Shown here: positions 25,874 to 34,382 of the stretch, piece by piece
How the letters are laid out: each line of letters starts with the position of its first letter
Position numbering within the stretch: position 1 is the first letter of the stretch
Origin: Pseudomonadota bacterium
Lineage (GTDB): Bacteria > Pseudomonadota > Alphaproteobacteria > Rhizobiales > Devosiaceae
Assembly (NCBI GenBank): GCA_023433775.1
Contig: JAEYTY010000021.1
Coordinates: forward strand, 1 to 35,870
Length of the DNA stretch: 35,870 nt
Direction: 5' to 3'
The notes under the pieces: model-generated
Seen by the model: the letters and a program-made list of their open reading frames with translations, nothing else
What the model was told of the DNA's origin: nothing
Database searches by the model: none
Position numbers and translations under genes: made by a program

Positions 25874-26032
25874 CGAAACACCTGGCAGGAATTAAGAATT
25901 ACTTAAACCAGGGTTATGACCTCAATTGCGAGGCTGAGCAAACTTGAAAGCGGCAGAGGCTATATCGGGGTATAGCAAACATTGCCCCTTTCACTTTAAC
26001 CTTAACTCTTCGACATACAATGATATGTATTT
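25874..26032. promoter_or_regulatory. Upstream region of adhesin gene with perfect inverted repeat
   Basis: This 159-nt gap precedes the adhesin on the minus strand. GCTATA (25959-25964) and TATAGC (25971-25976) form a perfect 6-bp inverted repeat with a 6-nt spacer, about 90 nt from the start codon. A weaker ATACA/TGTAT repeat lies at 26015-26030 beside the lipoprotein stop. The region probably holds the adhesin promoter. The ribbon-helix-helix protein encoded upstream is a candidate binder; this is inference. Confidence 0.4.
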
Positions 26033-27124
26033 CTAGTGAACGCTGACGATTTCGTACTGCCGCGAGTGAATCAAACCGGCTGCACCAAAGCCGAAGGGGC
26101 CGGTAAACCCGGTAAAGCCCAGGTCATTCTGCAGGGACGATGCCGAAAAGGCATTTTCGCCCGCCAGCTTATCGAGCGCCGCCGCCATCACGACAAGATC
26201 GTAAATGACTGCCGATGCCAGCGTCGGTGTTTCACCACCATGAGCCGCGCGGAACCGTTCGATAAATTTGCCCAGCGCTGCGCGAGGCAGTGAAGGATAC
26301 CATCCACCCTTCAGTGCCTGCGGCAACGGCTCGGCCATGGCCCAACCCGCATTGCCGATAATGCTCGCGCCGCCGAGGTCTCCACTGGTTACCAGCGCGG
26401 CAGCCCGCTGGGCATCCATGACAAAGACAACCCCGTCGATGGCGCCACTGGCCCTCGCCGCCGCAAGGCTCTTGGCAAAGGCGGCGGCATCGCCGCCATC
26501 GATCAGGTGCGTGGCAACACCCTCTTCCGCCGCAATTGCCGCGATAACCTGGGCGAGACTGGTGCTGTCGGTTGCAGCCGTCGTGGCCAGTCCAAGCCGG
26601 GTCATCCCAAGTCGCTTGGCCTCGGCAATCAATGTCCGCGCCTCGTCGCGCGGCGCCAGCGCAGCGCTGTAAAGTCGCAGTTTGGTGTCGGTGACCGGCG
26701 CCATGGAAAGAGTAGGCGCCTCAGACGTCTGCATGGCGCGGGTGAGGTCCGTCATCCCCCGCGCATCGCTTCCGCCCAACACCGCCTTGACACGCGCTTG
26801 CGCAAACTGCCCCGCAAGCGACGTCGTCCTGCCGCCCTTTTCAGGCAAAATGGTCAGACTGACATTGGATGACGCCAGCGCTTGCGCTGCCAGCATTGCC
26901 GCCTTTTGGGTGGCGTCGGCAACCCCGCCCGAGCGGTTGCCCGGCTCCTCGAAGGTCACTACCCCGATGGACAAAGCCCCCTCGGCCACGGCCCCAACGT
27001 CGGCCTCCGGCTGCGCCACCAGAGGCGCAGTTCCCACGGGCCCCATCGAGCTGCAAGCCGCCAATACCACGACAAGGCCGCCCGCCAACATCTTGCCGGC
27101 ACAGGCCAAAAAACCGGATGTCAC
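26033..27124 (-). CDS. Periplasmic-binding-protein-like lipoprotein (LpoA/LIVBP type)
   Basis: A 363-residue lipoprotein. With the GTG at 27124 as start, a hydrophobic leader ends in the lipobox LAAC with the lipidated Cys at 24. The rest resembles type I periplasmic binding proteins of the branched-chain amino-acid/penicillin-binding-protein-activator group: LSIGVVTFEEPGN, AAMLAAQAL, VKAVLGGSDARG, RLGLATTA and ASIIGNAGWAMAEPLP. The open frame extends to 27229, but the GTG is preferred because it overlaps the preceding stop as GTGA and starts at the leader. It closes the exporter operon, immediately before the adhesin gene. It could sense a periplasmic ligand, assist adhesin export or contact peptidoglycan synthesis; none of these is shown by the sequence. 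Confidence 0.8.
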   Translation of the reverse strand: MTSGFLACAGKMLAGGLVVVLAACSSMGPVGTAPLVAQPEADVGAVAEGALSIGVVTFEEPGNRSGGVADATQKAAMLAAQALASSNVSLTILPEKGGRTTSLAGQFAQARVKAVLGGSDARGMTDLTRAMQTSEAPTLSMAPVTDTKLRLYSAALAPRDEARTLIAEAKRLGMTRLGLATTAATDSTSLAQVIAAIAAEEGVATHLIDGGDAAAFAKSLAAARASGAIDGVVFVMDAQRAAALVTSGDLGGASIIGNAGWAMAEPLPQALKGGWYPSLPRAALGKFIERFRAAHGGETPTLASAVIYDLVVMAAALDKLAGENAFSASSLQNDLGFTGFTGPFGFGAAGLIHSRQYEIVSVH

Positions 27125-27753
27125 GACAGAATATATCCCACCAGCGCCATGGCAGGCTCGGGGGGCACCATCAGAATGCGAACCCTGGTGCGGCGATCGC
27201 GATTGCCGCAGCGAATGGAAATGCCGCATTCGGTGATTTCACCCGCTTTGAGCTCGCTGAACAAATTGTCCACTGGCCGCTCGATGGAGAGCTGCGCCGC
27301 ATCGGCAGCCGAGGCGCCCCCGATTGAGCCGGCAACCGACCGCAGATAGCGCAGAAATTCTGGGTTGGATTGCACCAGCCGCTTGCGCTGATCGAGCGCA
27401 AAAGCGGGCGTCGGCCCGGCCTGCAACATGCTGATCAGCCCGCTTGTCTGCGCCAGCGGTTTCAGGCGTTCCACCTCGCGCAACAGCAGGTCGACCGTGG
27501 TGCTGCGGATCGCGCTGGAGGCATTGATATCGGCCTCGTTTGCCGCCGCAACAATCTGGGACAAGAACCGGGACCGTTTGAGGCCTCCACTGGCACTGAG
27601 CACGTCGAGTGCCTTCCAGAAGGCACGCTCCAGCCGCACCCCGGTTCGTCCATTCGCGGTCGTCAGCGTCCGGAACTCGGGCTTCGAAATATCGACCAGA
27701 TGCGTGTCCGGCATGGTGTCGGGCAGTGCCGGAACAAGCTCGTTATCGCTCAC
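27121..27753 (-). CDS. Ribbon-helix-helix / PAS-like fusion protein
   Basis: A 210-residue protein with two parts. Residues about 36-95 match the ribbon-helix-helix RHH_4 type (TGVRLERAFWKALDVLS, then KRSRFLSQIVAAAN), a DNA-binding fold frequent in alphaproteobacteria. Residues about 108-209 look PAS-like: MLQAGPTPAFALDQRKRLVQ followed by SNPEFLRYL is the usual PAS opening, and the end RVRILMVPPEPAMALVGYIL fits the last strands. No membrane span is seen. It overlaps the HlyD gene by 11 nt and the lipoprotein gene by a GTGA junction, so it is made together with the adhesin exporter. A regulator that adjusts adhesin expression to a bound ligand or redox state is plausible. Domain calls are from pattern only; the PAS part is the less certain. 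Confidence 0.75.
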   Translation of the reverse strand: MSDNELVPALPDTMPDTHLVDISKPEFRTLTTANGRTGVRLERAFWKALDVLSASGGLKRSRFLSQIVAAANEADINASSAIRSTTVDLLLREVERLKPLAQTSGLISMLQAGPTPAFALDQRKRLVQSNPEFLRYLRSVAGSIGGASAADAAQLSIERPVDNLFSELKAGEITECGISIRCGNRDRRTRVRILMVPPEPAMALVGYILS

Positions 27754-29077
27754 TGAACGCCTCCTCCCGCACCTTGTTTATCGGCTTGAGGAGATATTGC
27801 AGCACCGTGCGCTTGCCGGTGAGAATGTCGACGCTGGTGACCATGCCCGGCAGGACCGGCAGTTCCTTGCCTCGATAGGAAAGCGTCGTCTCATCGGCCT
27901 CGATCTGCACCAGATAATAGGTTTCGCTGGTGTTCGGATCGACAATGCTGTCGGCCGAGACATTGGTAACATGCCCGGTCAGCCCGCCAAAAATTGAATA
28001 ATCATAGGCAGTAAGCTTGATACGGGCTTCCTGGCCGGGAACAATGAATGCGACGTCGGATGGTTGCAGTCTGGCCTCAACCAGCAAGACATCGGAGACC
28101 GGCACGATGTCGAGCAATTGCGCGCCCGCCGCCACCACGCCGCCGATCGTATTGACCTCGACCTTGTTGACCACGCCATCCACAGGCGAGCGAATATCGG
28201 TGCGTTGCACCCTGTCCTCGGCGCCGCGCAACTGCTGCTGCGTACTCGACAATTCGGCCAGCGAAACTGTCAGCTCCGCCAGCGCATCCTGCCGGAATTG
28301 CAACTGCGCCTGGTCTGCCTGCAGACGCGCTTCCTGCAGGGCCGCCTGGACGCGCGCAACCGACTCCGTCACCCCGGCAATCTGCCCCTTGAGGTCGCCC
28401 ACTTCCCGCTGCAGGTCTAGATAGGTCGTCTGCGCCACCAGCCCGCGTTCGGCCAGCGGCGTCATCAGGTCCAGCCGCTCCTGCGCAATGGCAAGATTGT
28501 CCTCCAGACGCGCCTGGTTGGCGTCCACTTCGCCCAGTTCGCGCTGGCGCTGTTCCACGCGCTGCTCAAGCACCTGCATACTCTGCGCCAGACTGGCTGC
28601 GCGACTGTTCATAAGGGCAATTTCATTGGCGCAAATTTCTGGCGCTGCATCCACAATCTGCTCGGGACAAACAAAGCTTTCGGCACTCTGGCCCATGCTT
28701 TCCGTCCGCAGGCGCGTTGTCTGCGCCAGCAGCGCCAACAACCGCGCCTGTACTTCGCCCGCGCTTGAGGCGGTGGTCGTGTCATCAAGCCGGATCAATT
28801 GCTGGCCCTGGCGGACATGCTCGCCGGGCCGCACCAGAATGTCGGTGACGACCCCCGCTTCCGCCGCCTGAATGATCTGCGTCTTGCCTGAGGGGATGAC
28901 CCTGCCCTGCGCCCGGCTGAGCTCATCCACCTCCGCCCATGAGGCCCAGAACAGCGCTACGATGGAACAGACACTGATGATGATGATCACATAGAGCCAT
29001 GACCGTGGTGGCGGCGCCGCGCGCAGCAGCGTCACATCCTGGTGCCGGCCCGGCGTGGACGCGAAGGGGGCGTTCAT
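27743..29077 (-). CDS. HlyD-family type I secretion adaptor (LapC-like)
   Basis: A 444-residue membrane-fusion protein. It has a short cytoplasmic tail, one membrane span (about 27-46, SWLYVIIIISVCSIVALFW), a lipoyl half (GVVTDILVRPGEHVRQGQQL), a long coiled coil (about 150-290) and the second lipoyl half RTDIRSPVDGVVNKVEV. The C-terminal beta domain contains the HlyD-family segment LPVLPGMVTSVDILTGKRT. It bridges the inner-membrane ABC exporter and the outer-membrane TolC-like channel. Its ATG overlaps the ABC gene stop as ATGA, and its end overlaps the RHH/PAS gene, so the exporter genes are coupled. Assignment to the adhesin is by position. Confidence 0.94.
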   Translation of the reverse strand: MNAPFASTPGRHQDVTLLRAAPPPRSWLYVIIIISVCSIVALFWASWAEVDELSRAQGRVIPSGKTQIIQAAEAGVVTDILVRPGEHVRQGQQLIRLDDTTTASSAGEVQARLLALLAQTTRLRTESMGQSAESFVCPEQIVDAAPEICANEIALMNSRAASLAQSMQVLEQRVEQRQRELGEVDANQARLEDNLAIAQERLDLMTPLAERGLVAQTTYLDLQREVGDLKGQIAGVTESVARVQAALQEARLQADQAQLQFRQDALAELTVSLAELSSTQQQLRGAEDRVQRTDIRSPVDGVVNKVEVNTIGGVVAAGAQLLDIVPVSDVLLVEARLQPSDVAFIVPGQEARIKLTAYDYSIFGGLTGHVTNVSADSIVDPNTSETYYLVQIEADETTLSYRGKELPVLPGMVTSVDILTGKRTVLQYLLKPINKVREEAFSER

Positions 29078-31275
29078 CCGACATTCCCCCGCGTCTTGAG
29101 CTGATTGAGCACCTCATCCCGCGGTCCGTCGGACACGATCCGCCCATTATCGAGCACGATCAGCCGGCTCACCAGCGACAGCACGCTATAACGATGCGTC
29201 GCAACCAGAACGGTCTGGTCCGGCGTCAGGCTCGCCTCCAGATTGGCAATCAACTGCCGCTCCGTAGCCAGATCCATCGAACTCGATGGTTCATCAAGGA
29301 ACAATATCTTGGGCTCGACCAGCAGGGTCCTCGCCAGCGCCACGGCCTGCCTTTGCCCGCCCGAAAGCAGAATGCCGCGCTCGCCCACCTGCATGTCATA
29401 ACCCTGGGGATGGCGCGACACGAATTCATCGACACCCGCACGCTTGGCAATGGCCTGCATATGCTCTTCGCTTGCCGTTGGATCGGCGAGCATGATGTTC
29501 TCGCGCACCGTACCGTTGAACAATTCCGGGTCCTGCAGCACCAACCCGACACCACGTCGCAAATCCGCCGGATGGTATTGGCCAATATCGGCGCCATCGA
29601 TCAGGATTTCGCCTTCGCTCGCCGCATGGAACCCCACCAGCAGCCGGCCCAGCGTCGTCTTGCCCGATCCGATCCGGCCGATAACGCCGATCTTCTCGCC
29701 CGCCGCGGCCTCAAAGCTGATCTGGTCCAACACGAAGCTCTGCGTGCCGGGATAGGCAAAGCGCACCTTGCTGAACGAGATGCGGCCCTGGCTGATCCGC
29801 CGTGCCGAAAACCCGTCCGAGCGGGAGCGTTCGTCGGGCAGCGACATGATTTCGTCGACCGTCCGATAGGCCTCCATCGCCGTGCGCGTTTTCAGCAGAA
29901 GTGAAGCGATCAAGGATATGGGGGCGATCAAGCGGTTGGACAGCATCATCGCCGCCACGATGGCGCCCATGGTGATGTCACCCGCCGAGGCCATTATCGT
30001 CCCGCCGATGATGATTCCGGTCATCGACAATTGCGACAGCGTCGCCGTTACATTGGTGGAGATCGACTGCAGCCACTTGATGGTGTTCTGCGTGTCCGAC
30101 GAGGCCAGCACCGTAGCCTCCCAGCGACGCAGCAATTGTCCTTCCGCGCGCGAAGCCTTGACCGATTGGGCTCCTGTCAACGCCTCCACCAGCACCGCAT
30201 TGCGGGCCGAGGATTCCTTGAGCGCCGATTCCACGGCCCGGCTGGAGAGCCACCCGACCACCAGTGTCACAATGATGGAGATAAGCCCCGCAATAAGCGG
30301 AAACAGCACCAGCCAGCCGACCAGTAGGGTGATCACCCACGCAAAAATTCCCAGAAACAGCACGTCAACGAACATCACCAGCGTGCTCGATGCCAGGAAA
30401 TCGCGCAGCACCTCATATTGCCCGATGCGATTGACAAAGGCCCCGGTTGATCCTGGTCGCGCATTCATCGGCGTGTTCAGCACGCGGTCGAACAGCAGTG
30501 AAGAGAGCCGGAAATCAACATTGCGACCGACATGATCAATGATCGCCCCGCGGGCCAGCTTGAGCGCGATGTCGAACAGCAGCACCAGCACCAGCCCGAT
30601 CGCCAGCACCCACAGGGTGGAGATTGCCGAATTTGGCAGAACCCGGTCATAGACATTCAACGTGAAAATGGGGAAGGCGATGGCGAAGATATTGATGAAG
30701 CTCGCCGCCGCGAAAACATAAATCACGCTGCGCCAATGGCCCTGGAACGATGACCACAGCCAATGGCCCGAGCGTGCAAAGCGGATGCCGGAATTCTCCT
30801 GCACCATGCCGAAATTGGGCGTCAGGATCACGACGTCGCGCTTGGCCCGCGCGCGCAATGCCTTGGCGTCGATGATCCGGTCTTCTCCGCGCGCCGCGTC
30901 ATAGCAATGATAGGCCTGCCGCCCTGCCCGGCCGAGACACACGAGAATGCTTCCATCCTCGGTGGTGAGCAGGGCGGGAAATTCATAGTCGGCAAGCTCG
31001 CGCAGGCTGCGGCTCTGGCTGGACGTTGTCACCCCGATGCGCGCCATGGCGGGCGCGATCAGTTCCGGCGTCATCCGGTTGTTGTCGAGTGGCAGCCCTG
31101 CGGTGAGAAATGAGCGTGAATCCGGCTTGCGCCACAGCCGGGCCAGATATTGCAATGCGGACAGAATCTGGTCGGACATGGGTTGCTGGTGATTGGACAC
31201 ACTCTCTTCTACTCGGGTCGGCCCTGCCGCACCCTCGCTAGAAATAGCGACATCGTTCGGCTTGCCACCAAGCAC
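29074..31275 (-). CDS. lapB: Type I secretion ABC transporter (LapB-like permease/ATPase)
   Basis: A 733-residue exporter. Residues about 36-160 are a C39-like domain with no catalytic cysteine in the expected place, which in this class binds substrate rather than cutting a leader. A six-span membrane domain follows (about 180-460, NIFAIAFPIFTLNVYDRVLP). The ATPase has Walker A GRIGSGKTT (533-541), signature LSGGQRQ (637-643), Walker B ILFLDEPSSSMD (657-668) and H694 in VATHRYS. The GTG at 31275 is the start, with GGGAG about 7 nt upstream. It drives unfolded RTX adhesins across both membranes with the HlyD and TolC partners. It lies 201 nt downstream of the TolC-like gene, with no clear promoter in that gap. 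Confidence 0.94.
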   Translation of the reverse strand: MLGGKPNDVAISSEGAAGPTRVEESVSNHQQPMSDQILSALQYLARLWRKPDSRSFLTAGLPLDNNRMTPELIAPAMARIGVTTSSQSRSLRELADYEFPALLTTEDGSILVCLGRAGRQAYHCYDAARGEDRIIDAKALRARAKRDVVILTPNFGMVQENSGIRFARSGHWLWSSFQGHWRSVIYVFAAASFINIFAIAFPIFTLNVYDRVLPNSAISTLWVLAIGLVLVLLFDIALKLARGAIIDHVGRNVDFRLSSLLFDRVLNTPMNARPGSTGAFVNRIGQYEVLRDFLASSTLVMFVDVLFLGIFAWVITLLVGWLVLFPLIAGLISIIVTLVVGWLSSRAVESALKESSARNAVLVEALTGAQSVKASRAEGQLLRRWEATVLASSDTQNTIKWLQSISTNVTATLSQLSMTGIIIGGTIMASAGDITMGAIVAAMMLSNRLIAPISLIASLLLKTRTAMEAYRTVDEIMSLPDERSRSDGFSARRISQGRISFSKVRFAYPGTQSFVLDQISFEAAAGEKIGVIGRIGSGKTTLGRLLVGFHAASEGEILIDGADIGQYHPADLRRGVGLVLQDPELFNGTVRENIMLADPTASEEHMQAIAKRAGVDEFVSRHPQGYDMQVGERGILLSGGQRQAVALARTLLVEPKILFLDEPSSSMDLATERQLIANLEASLTPDQTVLVATHRYSVLSLVSRLIVLDNGRIVSDGPRDEVLNQLKTRGNVG

Positions 31276-31476
31276 GCTTTTCTCCCGACAGCCGGCCTTA
31301 TCTGCCAGCGATCCTCCACAAAACCGGCTCAGCCCGTTTTAAACCGCGCGAAACGCACGGATTTATCTCGAATGTTACCGTACGGCCCCTAAGGCCAAAT
31401 CAGGTAAACGTGTAAAATTCTCCGTAATCAGTGGAGAGGCTGCACCCTCATGGGAGGTAGCAATAAAGTCTGAGCC

Positions 31477-32904
31477 CTAGCGAACGAATGTCGTCAGATC
31501 GAGCGGCTTGCGACCGGACGGCTCCGAACTATCCCAGGCGGGAACTTCGAAAGCACCACGGGCATAGGCTCCGGCCTGGCTTGGCGCGTCCAGCCCGAGG
31601 AAAGCCAGCAGGCTGCCCGACGACGCCATAAGGCGATATTCGGCAAAATTGACGCCAAAGGCCGCGGTTTCCTGCAGCATCTGCACATTCACCCGCGTGT
31701 TCTGCGCATCCAGCACATCGAGCAGCGAGCGCTCGCCAACGCTGAACTGGTCGCTATAGGCCGTCACCAGATCCTGTGAGGAATTGAGCTGTTCGCGATA
31801 GGTCGCGGCCAGCGAGGCCTGTGTCTGCAAACGCAGCCAAGAGGTGCGCACCTGCTCATCGACCTCACGATAGGCACTGGCCTGGGCATAAATCGCCTCG
31901 GACTCGCGGCGGATCTCTTCCTGAACCTGCGCGTCGCGGATACCGCCGTCAAAAATGTTCCAGCGTAGCGAAACGCGCGCGCTGAGGTCATTGGTCACGC
32001 CATTGGAGCCGCCAACCTCAAAGCCGGTCGAACCACGCGCCTCCAGTTGCACTTTGGGTGCAAAGGCGCTTTCCGCCTGCCGCACCTGTGCAGAGGCGGC
32101 GTCGATATCAGCCTCGGCTATGCGGGCGACAGGATTATTCAACCGCGCCGCGTTGATCGCGGCTTCCAAAGTCTTGGGCAGGGAACCGCGAGCGCGCGGC
32201 GGCATGGCCACCCCGCCGCCCGGAGGCGAGCCAACAAACATCTCGAATTCAATCTTGGCGGCCTGCAGCTCGACCGCAGCCTCGGTCACCCGGGCCCGCG
32301 AAGCAGCCATGCGCTCGATCACCTGGAAACGGTCAGATTCTGTGGACTGCCCGCTCTCGATGCTCGCCGCAACCTTTTCCAGCATTCCCTCGTGGAACGC
32401 CGCATTCTCCTGGGCCAGGCTGAGCACACGCTGCTGCAGGATCACCTGATAATAAACCCGGGCGATTTGCAGCGCGATAAACTCGCTGCGCTCCAGCACA
32501 CGCAGCGACGCACTGTCGATGCGAGCGGCCTGCCGGTCGACCTCTGCGTCGCGATAGCCGCCATCAAACAGATCAAATGTCGCCACCAGAGCGACCTGCG
32601 CCGGCGTCAATACATCATTCTGGATCCCGGCAAGTCGACGCGATGAATTATCGAGGCGCTGCACGCCAGCAGAGGCTTCAAGGTCGAGGCGCGGCGCATA
32701 AAGCCCCAGGGCCTGACGCAGTTCAAATTCCGTCGCTTCGCGGTTCTGGATGGCCTGGCCGATTTCGGGATTGGTGTTGAGCGCCATTTGCACCGCGTCC
32801 CGCAGGGACATCGCATGGGACGGCATAGCCAGCACCGTCGCCAGCGCAGTCCCAAACGCGAAAATGCGTGCAAATCGTCTCATCATGCCCCCGTCAACTC
32901 TCAT
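31477..32904 (-). CDS. TolC-family outer-membrane channel (LapE-like)
   Basis: A 475-residue outer-membrane efflux protein. It has a signal peptide (RRFARIFAFGTALATVLAMP, cleavage near SHA/MS). Two homologous halves follow, each beginning with a helical repeat: SLRDAVQMALNTNPEIGQAI, and later TLEAAINAARLNNPVARIAEA. Characteristic strands are VALVATFDLFDGG and VSLRWNIFDGG. TolC proteins form a trimeric channel through outer membrane and periplasm. The ATG at 32904 is taken; another at 32886 (MMRRF) would give a more usual signal peptide and has a G-rich stretch just before it. Its position upstream of the ABC and HlyD genes makes it the third part of the adhesin exporter. Confidence 0.92.
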   Translation of the reverse strand: MRVDGGMMRRFARIFAFGTALATVLAMPSHAMSLRDAVQMALNTNPEIGQAIQNREATEFELRQALGLYAPRLDLEASAGVQRLDNSSRRLAGIQNDVLTPAQVALVATFDLFDGGYRDAEVDRQAARIDSASLRVLERSEFIALQIARVYYQVILQQRVLSLAQENAAFHEGMLEKVAASIESGQSTESDRFQVIERMAASRARVTEAAVELQAAKIEFEMFVGSPPGGGVAMPPRARGSLPKTLEAAINAARLNNPVARIAEADIDAASAQVRQAESAFAPKVQLEARGSTGFEVGGSNGVTNDLSARVSLRWNIFDGGIRDAQVQEEIRRESEAIYAQASAYREVDEQVRTSWLRLQTQASLAATYREQLNSSQDLVTAYSDQFSVGERSLLDVLDAQNTRVNVQMLQETAAFGVNFAEYRLMASSGSLLAFLGLDAPSQAGAYARGAFEVPAWDSSEPSGRKPLDLTTFVR

Positions 32905-33353
32905 TCCCAGGTTCGCCGATAACAGCGCCTCCGGGGCGATACGACTAGCGTGCCAGTCTGAAACTGCACCAGAACCGTACCGTCTTATCTAAAGCCATGC
33001 CCATGCGACCGAAAGGCTTCATATGATCACCTGATACGATCAGACCATCGCACCAATATGACACCAACCGAGCGCAACTCCAGGAACAACGTCAGCTCCC
33101 CTGGCGCACAAACGGGATTCGCGCCGTTTCGGGCGTAAGTCCGCTTCCAATTCTGGATAGGTGAATTTTTCTCATCAGGCAATAACTTGAAAGCCACACC
33201 TGCCACAGCGAGACGCCGAAAAGCACCCCCAACACCCCGAAGGCATACAATCGTATGCGAATTTCAACAAAGCCATCACTGCACAATAAAAACTACTGGG
33301 CCTAGGTCGGCTCCAGTCTATGAGGCTGGCAACGCAATAAATTCAACACGATC
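32905..33353. other. Intergenic region, no convincing gene
   Basis: These 449 nt separate the TolC-like gene start and the LysR gene end, both on the minus strand, so the TolC promoter should be here, but no clear -35/-10 pair was found. CTGAT (33031-33035) and ATCAG (33039-33043) form a small palindrome. A 64-codon TTG-start frame at 33092-33286 has no ribosome site or recognisable protein. Confidence 0.5.
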
Positions 33354-34247
33354 TCAATAACCCAACTCCTTCTCCGTCATCTGTGCCAGCCACTGTACAA
33401 AGATTTCGACGTCCTTTTGGAGACTGTTGCTGCTTCTCCAGATGACGTGGAATGTCGGCCCCGCAACGCGGATTTCAGGCCAGGGCTCAATCAGATCACC
33501 GCGCTGGAATTGATCGGTCAGTATGCGTCGCGGGCAGACCAGCGCGCCCCCGCCGGCCAGCGCTGATTCAAGCGCCAGATAGAAATGCGGAAAACTGGTG
33601 ATTGTGCCAGCCTGCCCGGCCAGGCCGGCCGCCGCTAGCCAGGCGTCAAGCTCGCCGCTCCGCGTTTGAGAGGCGAGAAGCCGCTGGCTCAAGATATCGG
33701 CAGGTCGCCAAAGGTTCGCCTTGGCCGCAAGCCGGGGTGAAACCGCGAGCGTCAGCTCTTCCGAAAAGATCGGACGGGACGGCATAGGCACAGGCAAATC
33801 CTTGTCGGTGCGTATCGCCACGTCGAATGGCATATCACGCCAGTCTTCGCCGCTATCGGTATGCCGGACCTGCAGGGCAATATCGCCATGCTGCTCGGAA
33901 AACTGCCAGCTGCGGGGAATGAGCCAGCGCGTTGCCACGGTCGATGGCGCGATAACCCGCAACGTGCGCGCCTGACGATCACCACGCATCTGCGCTGCCG
34001 AAATGTTCAGCGTATCGAGAACTTCGCCCAGCGTCCGAGCCCAAGTCAAAGCGTCGGGCAAAGGCTGCATCTGCTTGCGATTGGGCTCAAAGAGCGGCCG
34101 GCCGAGCCAATCTTCCAGCGCTGAAATCTGCTTACTGACTGCGCCATGCGTCACGGACAACTCTTTGGCTGCTTTTGTAACGCTGCCAAGACGAACTACA
34201 CTTTCAAATGCCCTCATAGATTTAAATGGAGGCAACTTCCTATTCAT
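33354..34247 (-). CDS. LysR-family transcriptional regulator, likely activator of phnA
   Basis: A 297-residue LysR regulator in the GcvA-like branch. The N-terminal winged helix-turn-helix is clear (about 8-65: MRAFESVVRLGSVTKAAKEL, then HGAVSKQISALEDWLGRPLF), followed by the inducer-binding domain (TLRVIAPSTVATRWLIPR, FDVAIRTDKDLP). An upstream in-frame TTG at 34256 is possible, but the ATG at 34247 is the normal start point for the fold. It is divergent from phosphonoacetate hydrolase, matching the known arrangement where a LysR protein (PhnR) controls phnA in phosphonoacetate-degrading Pseudomonas. A T-N11-A palindrome lies between the two genes. Its ligand is probably phosphonoacetate or a related phosphonate; this is inference. 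Confidence 0.9.
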   Translation of the reverse strand: MNRKLPPFKSMRAFESVVRLGSVTKAAKELSVTHGAVSKQISALEDWLGRPLFEPNRKQMQPLPDALTWARTLGEVLDTLNISAAQMRGDRQARTLRVIAPSTVATRWLIPRSWQFSEQHGDIALQVRHTDSGEDWRDMPFDVAIRTDKDLPVPMPSRPIFSEELTLAVSPRLAAKANLWRPADILSQRLLASQTRSGELDAWLAAAGLAGQAGTITSFPHFYLALESALAGGGALVCPRRILTDQFQRGDLIEPWPEIRVAGPTFHVIWRSSNSLQKDVEIFVQWLAQMTEKELGY

Positions 34248-34284
34248 ATGTTCCAAAACCTCACAAAGACAAAACTATATTTCT

Positions 34285-34299
34285 ATTTCCGCGAGAAAT
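34285..34299. promoter_or_regulatory. Candidate LysR-binding box (T-N11-A palindrome)
   Basis: ATTTC-CGCGA-GAAAT is a perfect 5-bp inverted repeat containing a T-N11-A core (34286-34298). It lies in the AT-rich 135-nt gap between the LysR gene and phnA, 38 nt from the LysR start and about 84 nt from the phnA start, which is where an activator site would be expected. Confidence 0.6.
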
Positions 34300-34382
34300 T
34301 CGAAGATATATATTTGTATCAACAGACAATATTTTACGTTTATTCAAAACAATCTATCTTATCTATATCAGGTGACATCCAT

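Noticed and set aside
25041..25895. Plus-strand frame of 284 codons
   Set aside because: Antisense to the adhesin N-terminus; low-complexity Ser/Pro-rich product and no ribosome site.
29074..31275. C39 bacteriocin-type peptidase exporter
   Set aside because: The N-terminal domain lacks the catalytic Cys in the expected place, and the partner is an RTX adhesin without a double-Gly leader, so a LapB-like non-cleaving exporter fits better.
33092..33286. Possible 64-codon gene between TolC and LysR genes
   Set aside because: TTG start, no Shine-Dalgarno, one weak hydrophobic stretch and no recognisable family.
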